Both the position numbers and the translations under genes were made by a program. A stretch of 64,000 nt of DNA. It comes from Lucinisca nassula. Its lineage: Eukaryota > Mollusca > Bivalvia > Lucinida > Lucinidae. Shown piece after piece: positions 52,668-62,215 of this stretch. The stretch is taken from positions 220,305,234 through 220,369,233 of the forward strand of contig OY757010.1 in assembly GCA_963580285.1 (NCBI GenBank), given 5' to 3'. Every line of letters starts with the position of its first letter. Position 1 is the first letter of the stretch. The notes beneath the pieces are model-generated. The model did not search any database. It saw only the letters and a list, made by a program, of their open reading frames with translations, and had not been told where the DNA came from.

Positions 52668-54360
52668 CCCTTAAGGACTGGAAACATAGCATTTTAAAAC
52701 TAGTGAATAAACGCATTTCTTTCTATTCTCAAAATACTAACTTATTACCTCCTAAGCCCAAGAGGTCTTTACGTCATCTTAAACTAGGTATTCAAGAATT
52801 TCATAAGAAGTTTGTTTTGGCCCCTGCAGACAAGGCCGCTCACAACGTCGTCGTTGTGTGACGGCTCCACTATGTTAACACGCTTAAGCAGGAGCTTGGT
52901 GGTACTAAGGCCTATGAACTTCAGCCTTTAGCTGAAGAGAGAGCTATAGTAGATAAACATGTTTGTCTTTCAGCCACCAAGTTTGCTGTGTGTGTTAACG
53001 AAGGCAAAGACAAGCTTCCTACGCTATACTGGTTACCAAAACTTCATAAAAAACTTACAAAGCACGGTTTATTGCAAGTTCTAGCTCTTGCACTACCACT
53101 GAACTTTCTAAATTATTAACTTCCTGTCTTACTGCTATTAAAACGCATGTAATTAAATATTGTGATAAAGTCTTTGAAAGATCAGGAAGAAATCTGTTTT
53201 GGTCTATAAAAATTCGAATGAGGTTTTAAATAAATTGAAATCTAGACATTTTCGTGCTTCTAGTCTGTCTACCTACGATTTTTCCACTCTTTACACTACA
53301 CTTCCTCATAATCTTATAAAAGAAAAGCTTAATGATTTAATTGAATGGGCTTTTCACAGAGAAGATTCTCTCTATCTTGCATGTAATGTGAGAAATGCAT
53401 TTTTCACTTCTAAAGAGCATATGAATTTAAACACTTTGGTCATGTCAGAAAGTGTGTGATGCCCTCACCTTTCTACTTGACAATATTTATATTAGATTCG
53501 TACTAAGTTATTTAGACAAATTGTGGGTATTCCGATGGGTACTAATTGCGCACCTCTTGTGGCTGATCTGTTCTTGTATTGTTATGAAAGAGACTTCATT
53601 TTGTCGCTTTCCATTGATAACCAATCTGAAATTATTGAAGCTTTTAGCTCTACTTCTAGATATTTAGATGATTTATTAAATATTGATAATACCTATTTTG
53701 ATGGTTTGATCAGTCAGATTTACCCCCTAGAACTTCTGTTAAATAAAGCAAATTCTTCTGATACCGAGGCCCCGTTTTTGGATTTATATCTATATATTGT
53801 AGATGGATTTGTTTCGTGCAAAATTTATGATAAACGCGATTACTTTGATTTTGAGATTGTAAATTTTCCTTTTTTTAGATGGTGATGTTCCTCGTGCGCC
53901 ATCCTATGGCGTTTATATTTCGCAATTAATTCGATATGCTAGAGTGTGTAGTCATGTAACTGACTTCAACACTCGTAATAAATTATTAACGGCTAAACTC
54001 CTTAATCAGGGTTATCGGTACCATAAACTACGCAAAGCCTTTTCAAAATTTTATAGACGCCATTCTGATTTAATTTCAAAATTCAATATTGGACTTAAAT
54101 CTTTTCTGCAACAAGGTCTATCGGAACACGAATTTTATGGTGACTTTGTATATAAATTCAGAAAAATATATAACCGCAATGACTTCAGCACCCAATTTCG
54201 TAAAATCATTCTTCGATATAAAAAGATTGGGTACAACATGGATATTATACGACAGACTGCATGCATGGTAGTTAACCCAATCACGGTTGGCAACTTTGCT
54301 TCCCTCTTTAATTGCACGCCGGTGGGTCAGGCCTCAGATTCTATGACGGCTCCAACGTAA
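52668..54360 (+). pseudogene. Naiad reverse transcriptase, frameshifted, one in-frame UGA
   Basis: Continues the Naiad protein: LKDWKHSILKLVNKRISF, FVLAPADKAAHNVVVV-UGA-RLHYVNTL, KLPTLYWLPKLHKK, KARFIASSSSCTTTELSKLL, YDFSTLYTTLPHNLI (first catalytic Asp), IPMGTNCAPLVADLFLY, SRYLDDLLNIDN (catalytic YLDD) and GYRYHKLRKAFSKFYRRHSD, ending at TAPT-TAA. The UGA at 52859-52861 stands where related RTs have Cys after the VVV strand. Single-base frameshifts lie near 53055, 53210, 53445, 53500 and 53872, mostly in A or T runs, so this copy is inactive unless these are assembly errors. RTs of this group share ancestry with telomerase. Confidence 0.87.
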
Positions 54361-54929
54361 AGGCTTATTGTAAATTAGAGAGATAATGTTGGTTGGTGCC
54401 TGATGGTCTGTCTCTGGTCGGGCTCATCGGAGTCTAACTGTTGGTTTTCTTTTGCTCCAGCATTTCAGTGGTTTCTTGCTGTCGAGTCCTCACCGTTGTC
54501 TCACCTCTGTGGTTCTTTGATTTTTTGTGTTCACGGAGATGTTGCACTGATGAGTTAGGAGGCCTTCATGCGGACTGAACAAATTATTTGTCTAAATCGC
54601 GACGGAAGTAAGGGCGAGGATTGTGGCCACGTAAAATCGATTTAAGCCCCCCAGTGGAAATAATCCGCTGACCGTTCCAAGGCGGCTCTTCTGTGGCGAT
54701 TAATTTATGTTGTTGTTTGTTACTTACTGTGTGTGTCACTTGTGTCTTTCGGTTTTGGGTGGCCATATGGCCATTTTGTGGGAAAGTAACTGTCCTTATG
54801 GCCTTCCTTTGTTTAGGTTTCCATTATGGTCTGGTCGCTTAATGTTTGTATTTCTTTCCCTTTGGTGTCTTTTATGGGTGGAGTAAGTTAATTGTATCAA
54901 TTCCTGATCTTTGTTTTACTTCTACTTTA
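54361..54929 (+). repeat. Naiad 3' UTR / tail, full length
   Basis: About 570 bp from the stop codon to TTTTACTTCTACTTT. Inner hairpins are conserved among copies: CAGTGGAAATAATCCGCTG here versus CAGTGGAAATCTTCCACTG elsewhere (pairing kept through G-U), ACCGTTCCAAGGCGG, and the palindrome GGCCATATGGCC. This is the source sequence of all the solo tails. Confidence 0.88.
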
Positions 54930-56040
54930 AGGGATGTGTCGTGATGGTGTGACTATCAATTGTGGGCCCACCTTATTAGGGGATTGGTCCACTATAGGAA
55001 AAGAATAGAATAAAATATAATGAATTTTATTTCCAGTCATGGGCCACCATGTGGCAGCATATTACTTACAAGTTATAATAATATTACAACTCAAAATAAA
55101 CTCTGTAAATAGTGTTAAACAACTAAAGCTTGATTCTGATTAGCCAAAAACAATTAAATAAAGCACAAGTTAAGTACAGCATCCCACCACTGGGATGCGG
55201 GCAGGCAAACAATGCTAACCACGACCAGTAACAACTAATCAGAGCCATTACGCAAATCTACTGCCACAGGTGTCAGTCATGCCCCCGAGACCCACATGCA
55301 TTCCGCATGTCTCCACTATACATCTTCCTCCATATAGGAATCATTATAACTGTTCAGGGACTATATATTTCAAGTGATTAAATCAGCAAGTTGGGCCAAG
55401 GAATACATCTATTAGAGAGGTGTAGTTTTTCATGCAACAATCAATTCATAAAAATAAGACATTCTCATGAAAGGATATTACAAGAAATCCCCACTGTATA
55501 CAACATTTTTTATACTATATCAATTAATCATAGATATCAAATAGAAAATTTATTTTTAGAATTTCAAGGGACTGAGTGACATTATTCCAATAAACAAGAC
55601 TTACTTGACCATTGCCTTCACATCAGTCTTACAAAAGTTCTTTCAAATGAAACAAGCTTTGCAATATTGTAGCGTAAGTAATTATTTGTGGTGAAACATG
55701 GACTATGAAGTCGTATAGTTTATGACCGTTTTGAGTTATAATTGACTTATTTCTAATTTTAAGTGAACGTTTGCTGCAGTTAAGGAATGGTTACTTTTTT
55801 GTAGAAGTATACACATTTTCAACCAATCGCAAATTACAATGTATTCAATCGAGACTTAATATCAATAAGTAGGTCAAAAGCCAGCTTATACAGCTACGCT
55901 GAAAAAAAAAAACACGTTCCGGTACTCGCTATATTTTACTATTAACACATATACATATGAAGTGTCCCAAAAAGAGACATTGTGGCCATTGAAAACCAAT
56001 GACAGAACACGGTGTCTGATCATGTTCATCACAGTAACGG
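54930..56040. other. No gene recognised
   Basis: No supported gene. About 55862-55905 (AAGTAGGTCAAAAGCCAGCT) is shared with about 44720-44755, so a short dispersed repeat is present. Confidence 0.45.
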
Positions 56041-56044
56041 ATAT

Positions 56045-56180
56045 CACACAATCTTTGTTTTAGCAGAAATATGAAATTGTCAGGATTGTTATCTAAACAT
56101 TTTCATTTAAATATTTTTTTTATATTGTAAGATGTTCAATATATTTCAGTAGGCGTGTTTTCGTGATGAACAATATATAC
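56045..56180. repeat. M1 MITE right-end fragment
   Basis: CACAATCTTTGTTTTAGCAG, then AGTAGGCGTGTTTTCGTGAT at the terminus. Confidence 0.6.
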
Positions 56181-56269
56181 AAAGTATGGCAAAGTGTCAC
56201 TAATGATCTCCAAGGTAAACCATGTACTAAGGTGTAGTTTAATGACAGGCCCGTTTTTAATTTTTAATT

Positions 56270-56580
56270 TTAATTTTAGATTTGGCAGGCCATTTTGTGG
56301 GAATTGGATTTCCGCTATTGATGTTTCCATTAGGGTCTAGTAGAAGCCTCCGTGTGGTGTAGTGGTTACGCTACTCGCCTTGAAAACCAGGGATCGCATG
56401 ATCGATCCCGGGCGTCTCCAGACTTTCGGATGAGTCTTTAAACCGAGGTGCCGTCTCCGTATGACCTTAGCTGTTAGCGGGACGTAAAACACAAACACTC
56501 ACTCTAGGGTCTAGTTTTTTATGTTTGTATTTCTTTCCCTTTGGTGTCGCGGGTTAATTGTATCGATTCATTATATTTCG
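56270..56580 (+). repeat. Naiad 3'-tail variant (subfamily 2) carrying a SINE
   Basis: GGCCATTTTGTGGGAATTGG, CTATTGATGTTTCCATTAGG, then after the SINE TTTTTTATGTTTGTATTTC and GGTGTCGCGGGTTAATTGTA. Confidence 0.7.
56342..56505 (+). repeat. tRNA-derived SINE (family F)
   Basis: A-box-like GTGTGGTGTAGTGGTTACGC and B-box-like GATCGATCCCGGGCG, then a body ending GACGTAAAACACAAACAC. Flanked by a perfect 10 bp duplication AGGGTCTAGT at 56332-56341 and 56506-56515. Confidence 0.88.
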
Positions 56581-56611
56581 TACCGAGTCAAGTAGTTGTA
56601 GTCAGCTACAC

Positions 56612-57289
56612 TGCACGTAGCTGCATGATGCTTCCACGCAGAGCTGAATCCGGCCCACACACTAGTACTGGAAAATCGCTTAAAGGATCTAAGCCTGTCC
56701 AGGAACCGTGGTGCGAGGCGGACCGTCCATGCTAATAAAGTAGACGTAAAACAAAGATCCGGAATCGATACAATTAACTTACTCCATCCATCAAAGGGAA
56801 AGAAACACAAATATGAAGCGACCAGACAATAATGGAAACCTAATCAAAGGATGGCCATAAGGACAGTTTCATTCCCACAAAATGGCCAAATGTCCATTCA
56901 AAATAAAAAGACACAAGTGATACACACAGTAAGTAGTAACAACAACATAAATAAACCGGCACAGAAGAACCGCCATGGAACGGTCAGTGGAAAGATTTCC
57001 ACTTGGGGGCTTAAATCGATTTTACATGGCCATAATCCGCGCACTTACCTCTGTCGCGGTATACACTAGTTTTGTTTAGTCCGCATGAAGGCTTCCTTTG
57101 TCCAGGTTTCCATTATGGTCATGTCGCTTCATGTTAGTAAACCCTTTTGGTTTCATTGGGCGACAGGCCTTGAGATGTCATTTCCTCTCAATGTCGGGTA
57201 AAAGTCCCACGAAATTGGAAGCAACGTCTCCAAAATGACCTTTATAGTGTTGACGGGGACGTTCGACCATAAATCAAACAAACAACACT
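56612..57289 (+). repeat. SINE family B split by a Naiad tail
   Basis: The left part (56612-56739) reads TGCATGATGCTTCCACGCAG to CGTCCATGCTAATAAA. The right part (57130-57289) reads CATGTTAGTAAACCCTTTTG to ACGTTCGACCATAAATC. The 12 bp at each side of the insertion are a near-perfect duplication (CATGCTAATAAA / CATGTTAGTAAA). Confidence 0.88.
56740..57129 (-). repeat. Naiad 3' tail with 5' inversion, in a SINE
   Basis: The antisense tail 56740-57087 (GTAGACGTAAAACAAAGATC to CAGTCCGCATGAAGG) is followed by a short sense piece 57088-57129 (CTTCCTTTGTCCAGGTTTCC), an inverted 5' end. Bounded by the 12 bp target duplication. Confidence 0.82.
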
Positions 57290-57299
57290 GCACATAACA

Positions 57300-57745
57300 A
57301 ATGATATATGTGGACTAAGTATATCGCCGATAACGGCAAAATGCAAGGTTGAAAACTTGAAATGATATATATGATTTGTGGGGGTACTGGGACATAGTTG
57401 TGTCCATAACCCCTATACAATTATGTACAAACGCAATCTTGCACATATCCCCTATACAGTTATGTACAAACGCAAGTTTGTACATAAACCCTATATAGTT
57501 ATCTACACATCCCCATAACCTGAAAAACTCCACCCACCATCAAGTTATTCTTACCACAGACTCTCAGGTAGGGATTTTTTTTGTCTCATGCTATGAATCT
57601 ATTTCTCAGTTTTGATAGGCAGTGTTATTTATAATACCATGCATTTTTGCATCACACAGTTAATTTTATCCAACAGCTCTATTGAAACAGATTCATATTA
57701 AACAAATAAAATTTAGTCAATATAAAAACAAACAATAAAAAAACA
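57300..57745. other. No gene; short minisatellite
   Basis: At about 57410-57510 a ~46 bp unit is repeated 2-3 times (CCCTATACAATTATGTACAA, ACGCAATCTTGCACATA). The rest is the AT-rich leader of the Polinton genes; no Polinton terminus was recognised. Confidence 0.5.
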
Positions 57746-58102
57746 ATGGCAAATATTGAAGAAGAAATTCAAATGGAAAATCTCTCAGAAGCCGATTTTG
57801 AAAAAGTGCTTGAAAAACAAACACCACAATACAGCAAATTGAGTGACTTAGAAATTAACAAAATATACGGAGTCACGGGCATGAAAATGGTAAGTACACA
57901 AAAAGGCGAATCGATGGTTCTGTCTTTATTAAATAATGGCAAAGTATGGGCACCTGATCATCTCAAAACTAGAATTATAGACAATGATTTTACGCCACCT
58001 TTATATATAAGACCTCTTGGATTGAAACCATGTAAAACGAATCCTGCAAATAAATATCATGCATATGATTTAGTAGTTTGGAAGAAGTCAACTCATATGT
58101 AA
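57746..58102 (+). CDS. Small Polinton-associated protein, unknown
   Basis: 118 codons, ATG 57746, intact. The acidic N-terminus (ANIEEEIQMENLSEADFEKV) is followed by a compact region KLSDLEINKIYGVTGMKMV, STQKGESMVLSLLNNGKVWA and YIRPLGLKP. A strand pattern with K-x-GES-x-VLSLL-NxGKVWAP hints at an OB-like nucleic-acid-binding fold, but this is a guess from pattern alone. No membrane segment. First gene of the plus-strand cluster; its stop codon lies inside the left arm of a 32 bp perfect inverted repeat. Confidence 0.6.
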   Translation: MANIEEEIQMENLSEADFEKVLEKQTPQYSKLSDLEINKIYGVTGMKMVSTQKGESMVLSLLNNGKVWAPDHLKTRIIDNDFTPPLYIRPLGLKPCKTNPANKYHAYDLVVWKKSTHM

Positions 58103-58182
58103 AAAATCTTGGTTTTAATTATTATTTTTTTTTTTTCCTAATAAAAAAAGAATTAAAACCAAGATTTTTTACATATGAGTTG
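58089..58182. terminator. Perfect 32 bp inverted repeat after the first Polinton gene
   Basis: Arms 58089-58120 (CAACTCATATGTAAAAAATC onward) and 58151-58182 are exact complements with a 30 bp spacer. A direct duplicate of the middle (TTGGTTTTAATTATTTTTTG, CCTAATAAAAAATGA) follows at 58193-58234. It could act as a transcript 3'-end hairpin or be an inverted duplication scar; which one is not decided by sequence. Confidence 0.7.
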
Positions 58183-58252
58183 CCTAACGCCTTTTTGGTT
58201 TTAATTATTTTTTGTGTTTCCTAATAAAAAATGATAGCAATTCTAAATAAAA

Positions 58253-58336
58253 ATGTTACTTGAACTAATAGCAATTGTCTCTGCTTGTGTGACTATTTCA
58301 GTTGGGTGCTTGGTATTTTACATTTATTTTAATTAA
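58253..58336 (+). CDS. Tiny membrane protein
   Basis: 27 codons, MLLELIAIVSACVTISVGCL then VFYIYFN: almost wholly one hydrophobic segment. It sits between two virion-type genes, as short transmembrane ORFs often do in Polintons. Support comes from position and composition only. Confidence 0.4.
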   Translation: MLLELIAIVSACVTISVGCLVFYIYFN

Positions 58337-58345
58337 AAAAAAATA

Positions 58346-58911
58346 ATGATCCAATTAACAAAAATGAACGCTGAAGAACTATTAGATATTTCACAAGCTA
58401 TACCATATTCTACTGATGCCGCGGAGCACGCGGAGCAACAAGAATCAAAACGAGAAAGGCTGTCAGCTATTGTTGCTGGAGGTTGAAGTCGCCAATACTT
58501 AGGACGTGAGGTACAACTCTCAGACATAGATAAAATGTCCACAGAAGAAATTAACCAACTTTACTGCAGATACGAAGCCAGACTTGGTGCAAGAATGACT
58601 AAGACGTTGTGCCACTCTTTTATTCATTTGTATGTTATGGTGTGTCAAGATGTTTCAATGTAACCGACCCACCTAAGCTAATAGAAGATGTAGACGAAGA
58701 TCCATTTATTAACCATGCTTTGACAAGTGTTTGTTGTGAGTTGTATTACAAGTATGGTGTGTATCTGGCTCCATTTACAGCAATGTTAACAACTGCAAGG
58801 CATATTGATTTTAATAAAAATAAAAATATTGTGGATAATAAAAAAGATGGAAAATCAAGAGAATCAGGAGACTCAAGTGAGCAATCAACTACGGGATCAA
58901 AAAGTGAATAA
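58346..58911 (+). pseudogene. Polinton-associated protein, broken
   Basis: ATG 58346 or 58364 (MNAEELLDIS). Residues include an ALA/GLU-rich start, then QYLGREVQLSDIDKMSTEEI, NQLYCRYEARLGARMTKTL and, in another frame, LIEDVDEDPFINHALTSVC, CELYYKYGVYLAPFTAML. A TGA at 58484-58486 and a frameshift between about 58600 and 58650 break it. The function is not recognised. Strong residue conservation is not testable here, but the two frames read as one continuous protein of about 180 residues, which suggests recent decay. The end is lysine and serine rich. Confidence 0.55.
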
Positions 58912-59264
58912 TGATCAACCACAGGATCAACCCCCCCCCAAAAAAAAAAAAGAACCCAAAACGAGTCGCAGCTGGAAAAAAGGGTGCCGAAGCGAGATGG
59001 AAACAAAAACAAGCACAACAAGAAGCCCCACATGAGCAAGAAGCTCCTACGGAGCAGGAAGTCACAAGAGTTACAAGAAAACCACAAGAGACAGGATCTA
59101 CATTAAAAGTGAATGTTTATAAAAACTACATTCCACTTTGTGCTGTGCTGATTGGAGTGGTTGGTATAGGCATGTCCTATAATAAACCAGTTTCAAAACA
59201 AAAAGCAACAGTTGCACAGCCTCCACCACCACAATCAACACCTGATCCTTTTGAAATGAATTAA
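58847..59264 (+). pseudogene. Basic, single-membrane-segment Polinton protein, frameshifted
   Basis: ATG 58847 (MENQENQETQVSNQLRD) overlaps the end of the previous frame. After a run of C8A12 at 58930-58950 the frame shifts, and continues PKRVAAGKKGAEARWKQKQ (a basic, probably nucleic-acid-binding motif), then a Gln/Glu-rich spacer, a membrane segment YIPLCAVLIGVVGIGMSY and a Pro/Gln tail ending DPFEMN. The layout fits a virion core or membrane-linked protein. The homopolymer frameshift could be a sequencing error. Confidence 0.55.
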
Positions 59265-59302
59265 TTTTAATTTGAGAAATTTTCACATATAAAAATAAAA
59301 AA

Positions 59303-59635
59303 ATGGCGGCTTTTGATGGAAAACAAATTGTAAACATGTTATACCATGCTGGTGTTGAAACAGTATTAACAGTTGGATATGCAGAGATTGCTAGAAAACT
59401 ATTAAGAAGGCCACCACCCAAAGTTGATTTCAATATGGGTGATGTTGGAATGCTGTCTTTAGATATATTGTTAGCTTTGGCTACCAGAGATATGCTGATT
59501 AAACAGGGTATTATCCCAGCTGATATTATGAAATATTTTCTTAAATTATATGTTTGTATACATGTAAAAAATGGCAAGTGCAGTAGCTGTGATGCTAGGT
59601 GGTGCAGTTGTAAATGCATTGGCCTTCTCTGGTAG
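59303..59635 (+). CDS. Small hydrophobic Polinton protein
   Basis: ATG 59303. MAAFDGKQIVNMLYHAGVE, VLTVGYAEIARKLLRRPPP, then DVGMLSLDILLALATRDML and KQGIIPADIMK. About 80 residues look conserved and the rest of the frame (YFLKLYVCIHV onward) overlaps the next gene, so the natural stop may have been lost. Short hydrophobic proteins ending KQGIIPADI occur in Polintons of other animals, to my recollection; function unknown. Confidence 0.5.
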   Translation: MAAFDGKQIVNMLYHAGVETVLTVGYAEIARKLLRRPPPKVDFNMGDVGMLSLDILLALATRDMLIKQGIIPADIMKYFLKLYVCIHVKNGKCSSCDARWCSCKCIGLLW

Positions 59636-60004
59636 TAATTATTTGTTTTCTCATATGGGAAAAAGCGATCCTGAAAAAGAAAGAAAGAGACATGACAAAG
59701 CTTTTGAACAATTAGAAGAAGCACAAGCTGCATGGAGTAAAAAAGAACAAAACGACTCGATTTTATAAATGAAGAAATGCAAAAAGAACACCATGCAGAT
59801 CAAACATTTGATGATGTAGATCGACTATGAAAAAATATAATTGTGTTTGGTAAGAATTTGCCATCTGATTTATCAACTCCTTTGCCACCTGAGCATAAGC
59901 TAAGTGATTTTTATACACCTTCACCTGATCAGCAGAATAGAGAGATTACATTTGTTGTTTTAGGCATGGTAGTGACTGGGTTTGTTGCTTATAAGTTTTT
60001 GTAA
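59571..60004 (+). pseudogene. Polinton-associated coiled, tail-anchored protein, broken
   Basis: ATG 59571, MASAVAVMLGGAVVNALAFS. The N-terminus is hydrophobic; then DPEKERKRHDKAFEQLEEAQ, a charged helix, then (new frame near 59755) INEEMQKEHHADQTFDDVDR and, after a TGA at 59827-59829, LPPEHKLSDFYTPSPDQQN. A C-terminal membrane segment follows, ITFVVLGMVVTGFVAYKFL. Two breaks in one gene mark decay. The role may be virion assembly; this is inferred only from context. Confidence 0.5.
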
Positions 60005-60027
60005 ATTCGAAAATTTATATAAAAAAC

Positions 60028-61288
60028 ATGGAAAAATATACTACAGTCCTAAAAGATTTTGGAGAGGTCGTACAGCAATAAAAAAGTTAGCCAAAGAAGC
60101 AAAGGTCACTGAAAAACAGGCACTTGAATTCTTAAAGAAACAAACTGTGTGTCAGATCTATTTACCTGCACCTAAGAAACTTATCAGACCAAGATTTGAT
60201 GTGTCTGCTAAAAATGAAGTGCATCAAGCAGATTTGTTCTTTTTGCCACATGATACTGTTAAGGTTGGTAGAGTAAACAAAACATATAAATATGCTTTAG
60301 CATTGGTTGATGTGGGAACAAGATACAAAGAAGCAGAACCTTTAACTTCAAAAGACAGTAAAGAAGTTGCTAAAGCTTTTGAGAAAATATACAGTAGTAA
60401 TTTAAAATATCCAAGGTTATTACAGGTAGACCAAGGGTGAGAATTTATGGGTGCTGTGTCACAACTGATGGAGAAAATTAGTGTTAAAATTACAAGAGGT
60501 AGAACAGAAATACACAGAGACCAAGTTGTGGTAGAGAGATTCAACAGAACCTTAGCTGAAAAGTAGAAGTAAAACAAAGATCAGGAATTGATACAATTAA
60601 CTTACTCCAGCCATAAAAGACACCAAAGGGAAAGAAATACAAACATTAAGCGACCAGACCATAATGGAAACCTAAACAAAGGAAGGCCATAAGGACAGTT
60701 ACTTTCCCACAAAATGGCCATATGGTCATCCAAAATAAAAAGACACAAGTGATACACACAGTAAGTAACAAACAACAACATAAATAAATCGCCACAGAAG
60801 AACCGCATTGGAACGGTCAGTGGAAAGATTTCCACTGGGGGGCTTAAATCGATTTTACGTGGCCACGATCCTCGCCCTTACTTCCGTCGCGATTTTGACA
60901 AATAATTTGTTCAGTCCGCATGAAGGCTATCAATATGCAAAAGAGCTGGAAACTCACAAGCGTAACAGAGAATGTGTTAAGAGACTGCCTGAAGTTATCA
61001 AAGCACTAAATGAGGAGACGAAAAATGCTCCTCCTATAGTAACCAGAAAAGTTGATTCTCCGGTATGTCCATATGCAAATGTTAGGTATTTGTATCAACC
61101 AGGAGAATTAGAAGGTGGTAAGAGACGGGCAACTGATCCTGTATGGTCTGTAGATATTCATAAGATTGATTATCATATTATTACACAAGGCATAAGAATA
61201 TATTATTTGAAGGCACCAGCACCAAAGAGAGGTTTTTTTTAAAGAAGAACTACTTATTGTCCCGGCTGATACCCAAACGCGTATGTCA
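60028..61288 (+). pseudogene. Polinton retroviral-type integrase, interrupted
   Basis: A start-region frameshift follows ATG 60028. Then KIYYSPKRFWRGRTAIKKL, a zinc/HTH-like region, and the DDE core: VHQADLFFLP (Asp 1), YKYALALVDVGTRYKEAEPL, LQVDQG-TGA-EF (Asp 2; the stop at 60438-60440 probably from CGA by CpG decay), and VVERFNRTLAE (Glu 3). An antisense Naiad tail splits the gene at 60562-60926. The frame resumes YQYAKELETHKRNRECVK to a C-terminal chromo/SH3-like region (ATDPVWSVDIHKIDYH), with a last frameshift in a T8 run at 61233. It inserts Polinton DNA into the host genome. Confidence 0.85.
60562..60926 (-). repeat. Naiad 3' tail in Polinton integrase, antisense
   Basis: AAGTAGAAGTAAAACAAAGA to TTCAGTCCGCATGAAGG. 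It lies between the LAE-K and YQYAKE coding parts and replaces a few codons. Confidence 0.88.
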
Positions 61289-61894
61289 TAATACCATCTG
61301 GTGCTATGCATCTTTTTGTGTCAAGTGGTGAGAGTGTTGTTTTGTTTACTGTTAGTCCATATATGTTGTGGTGTATTGAACGAAGCATGTTCATACTGTT
61401 TGTGTATTTTTGTTTTTTGAAGAGTGCATCTTTGTAGTTTTCAAAGTTTATCTGTTTTTTTTTTATTACATATTTTTTACGCCTTTTGCTTTCTTGATAA
61501 GTTGTTCATCTGATCTTAGTATAGAATATAATTTTGGATGCAGCCAGTGCATTCTGCTATGGGAGTACCAGCACACTACTCTTTCATTTTGCCTATTACG
61601 TTTTTGTTTGTTTCGTCATAGAGCGGGTGATCGTTAGGATGATCAGAGAGGTCATACTCATCTTTGGATTCTGACATGTCTTTATGTTGACCAATAAGGA
61701 ATCTGTATCGGTGTACAACAAGGTGCAGTTTTCACCGTACTTCTTTTTCAGTTTATTGTAATACCAATCATACATCAAGTGCTTTGACAGATTTAAAACA
61801 GAGAAACCAACGTAGATTGGTTTGTTTAGTGTCAGTTTTGTTTTGTTGACATGTACTGCAGATAGTTCATCTGAGATCTTAACACGTCTGTTGA

Positions 61895-62215
61895 ATATGT
61901 TCTATAAAAGGGTTATCCTTTGGAAGCAAGGAATACACCACAGAACTGAAAAATATGGAGTGTACATATTTTCTGGGCCAGACTAGCTAGTTTCGGCCAA
62001 TAAGGCCTTTTATGGGTGGAGTAAGTTAATTGTATCAATTCCTGATCTTTGTTTTACTTCTACTCATCAGTGACCCTCAGATAGTTTCAAAATTCCACAA
62101 TGGAATCAATGATCCCAAAGGACAAGAAAATATAATCTACACTATGATGTAGGGAAGAGTGACATTTTAACGCCGCCACACATTCCCACACACCAGCTGT
62201 TTGGCTATGATTTTT
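61895..62215 (-). repeat. Hammerhead repeat (261 bp type) inside polymerase, itself broken
   Basis: GTTATCCTTTGGAAGCAAGG, TGGAGTGTACATATTTTCTG, GGGCCAGACTAGCTAGTTTC; then a 56 bp Naiad-tail piece; then CATCAGTGACCCTCAG and TTAACGCCGCCACACATTCC. The ribozyme stem II loop is where the Naiad piece entered. A similar edge (GATCCTTTGGAAGCAAAGAA) begins again at 63951 at the window end. Confidence 0.85.
62008..62063 (+). repeat. 56 bp Naiad 3'-end fragment
   Basis: TTTATGGGTGGAGTAAGTTA to TTTTACTTCTAC, the shortest 5'-truncated copy in the window; it shares the precise 3' end of all others. Confidence 0.85.

Larger units (their letters stand above)
49622..54929 (+). mobile_element. Naiad-type Penelope-like element with in-frame UGA codons
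   Basis: Order of parts: N-terminal GIY-YIG endonuclease, CxC linker domain, RT, then the ~570 bp 3' tail. An N-terminal endonuclease with a CxC linker defines the Naiad group of Penelope-like elements. The coding frame is interrupted at 51149 by four hammerhead units and resumes at 52668. UGA codons lie in frame at 50018, 50051, 50501 and 52859. The endonuclease-CxC part is otherwise open for ~1.5 kb; the RT part has at least five frameshifts. It is the longest copy here; the shorter ones at 33574 and 46887 are 5'-truncated. Confidence 0.87.

Noticed and set aside
54540..54580. Hammerhead-like CTGATGAG in the Naiad tail
   Set aside because: No GAAA element or closing stems follow at the right spacing.
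57746..61288. Selenocysteine reading of TGA codons in Polinton genes (58484, 59827, 60438)
   Set aside because: They sit where Arg or Trp is expected, could arise by single CGA or TGG changes, and occur in genes that also carry frameshifts. They lack the Cys-position pattern seen in Naiad.
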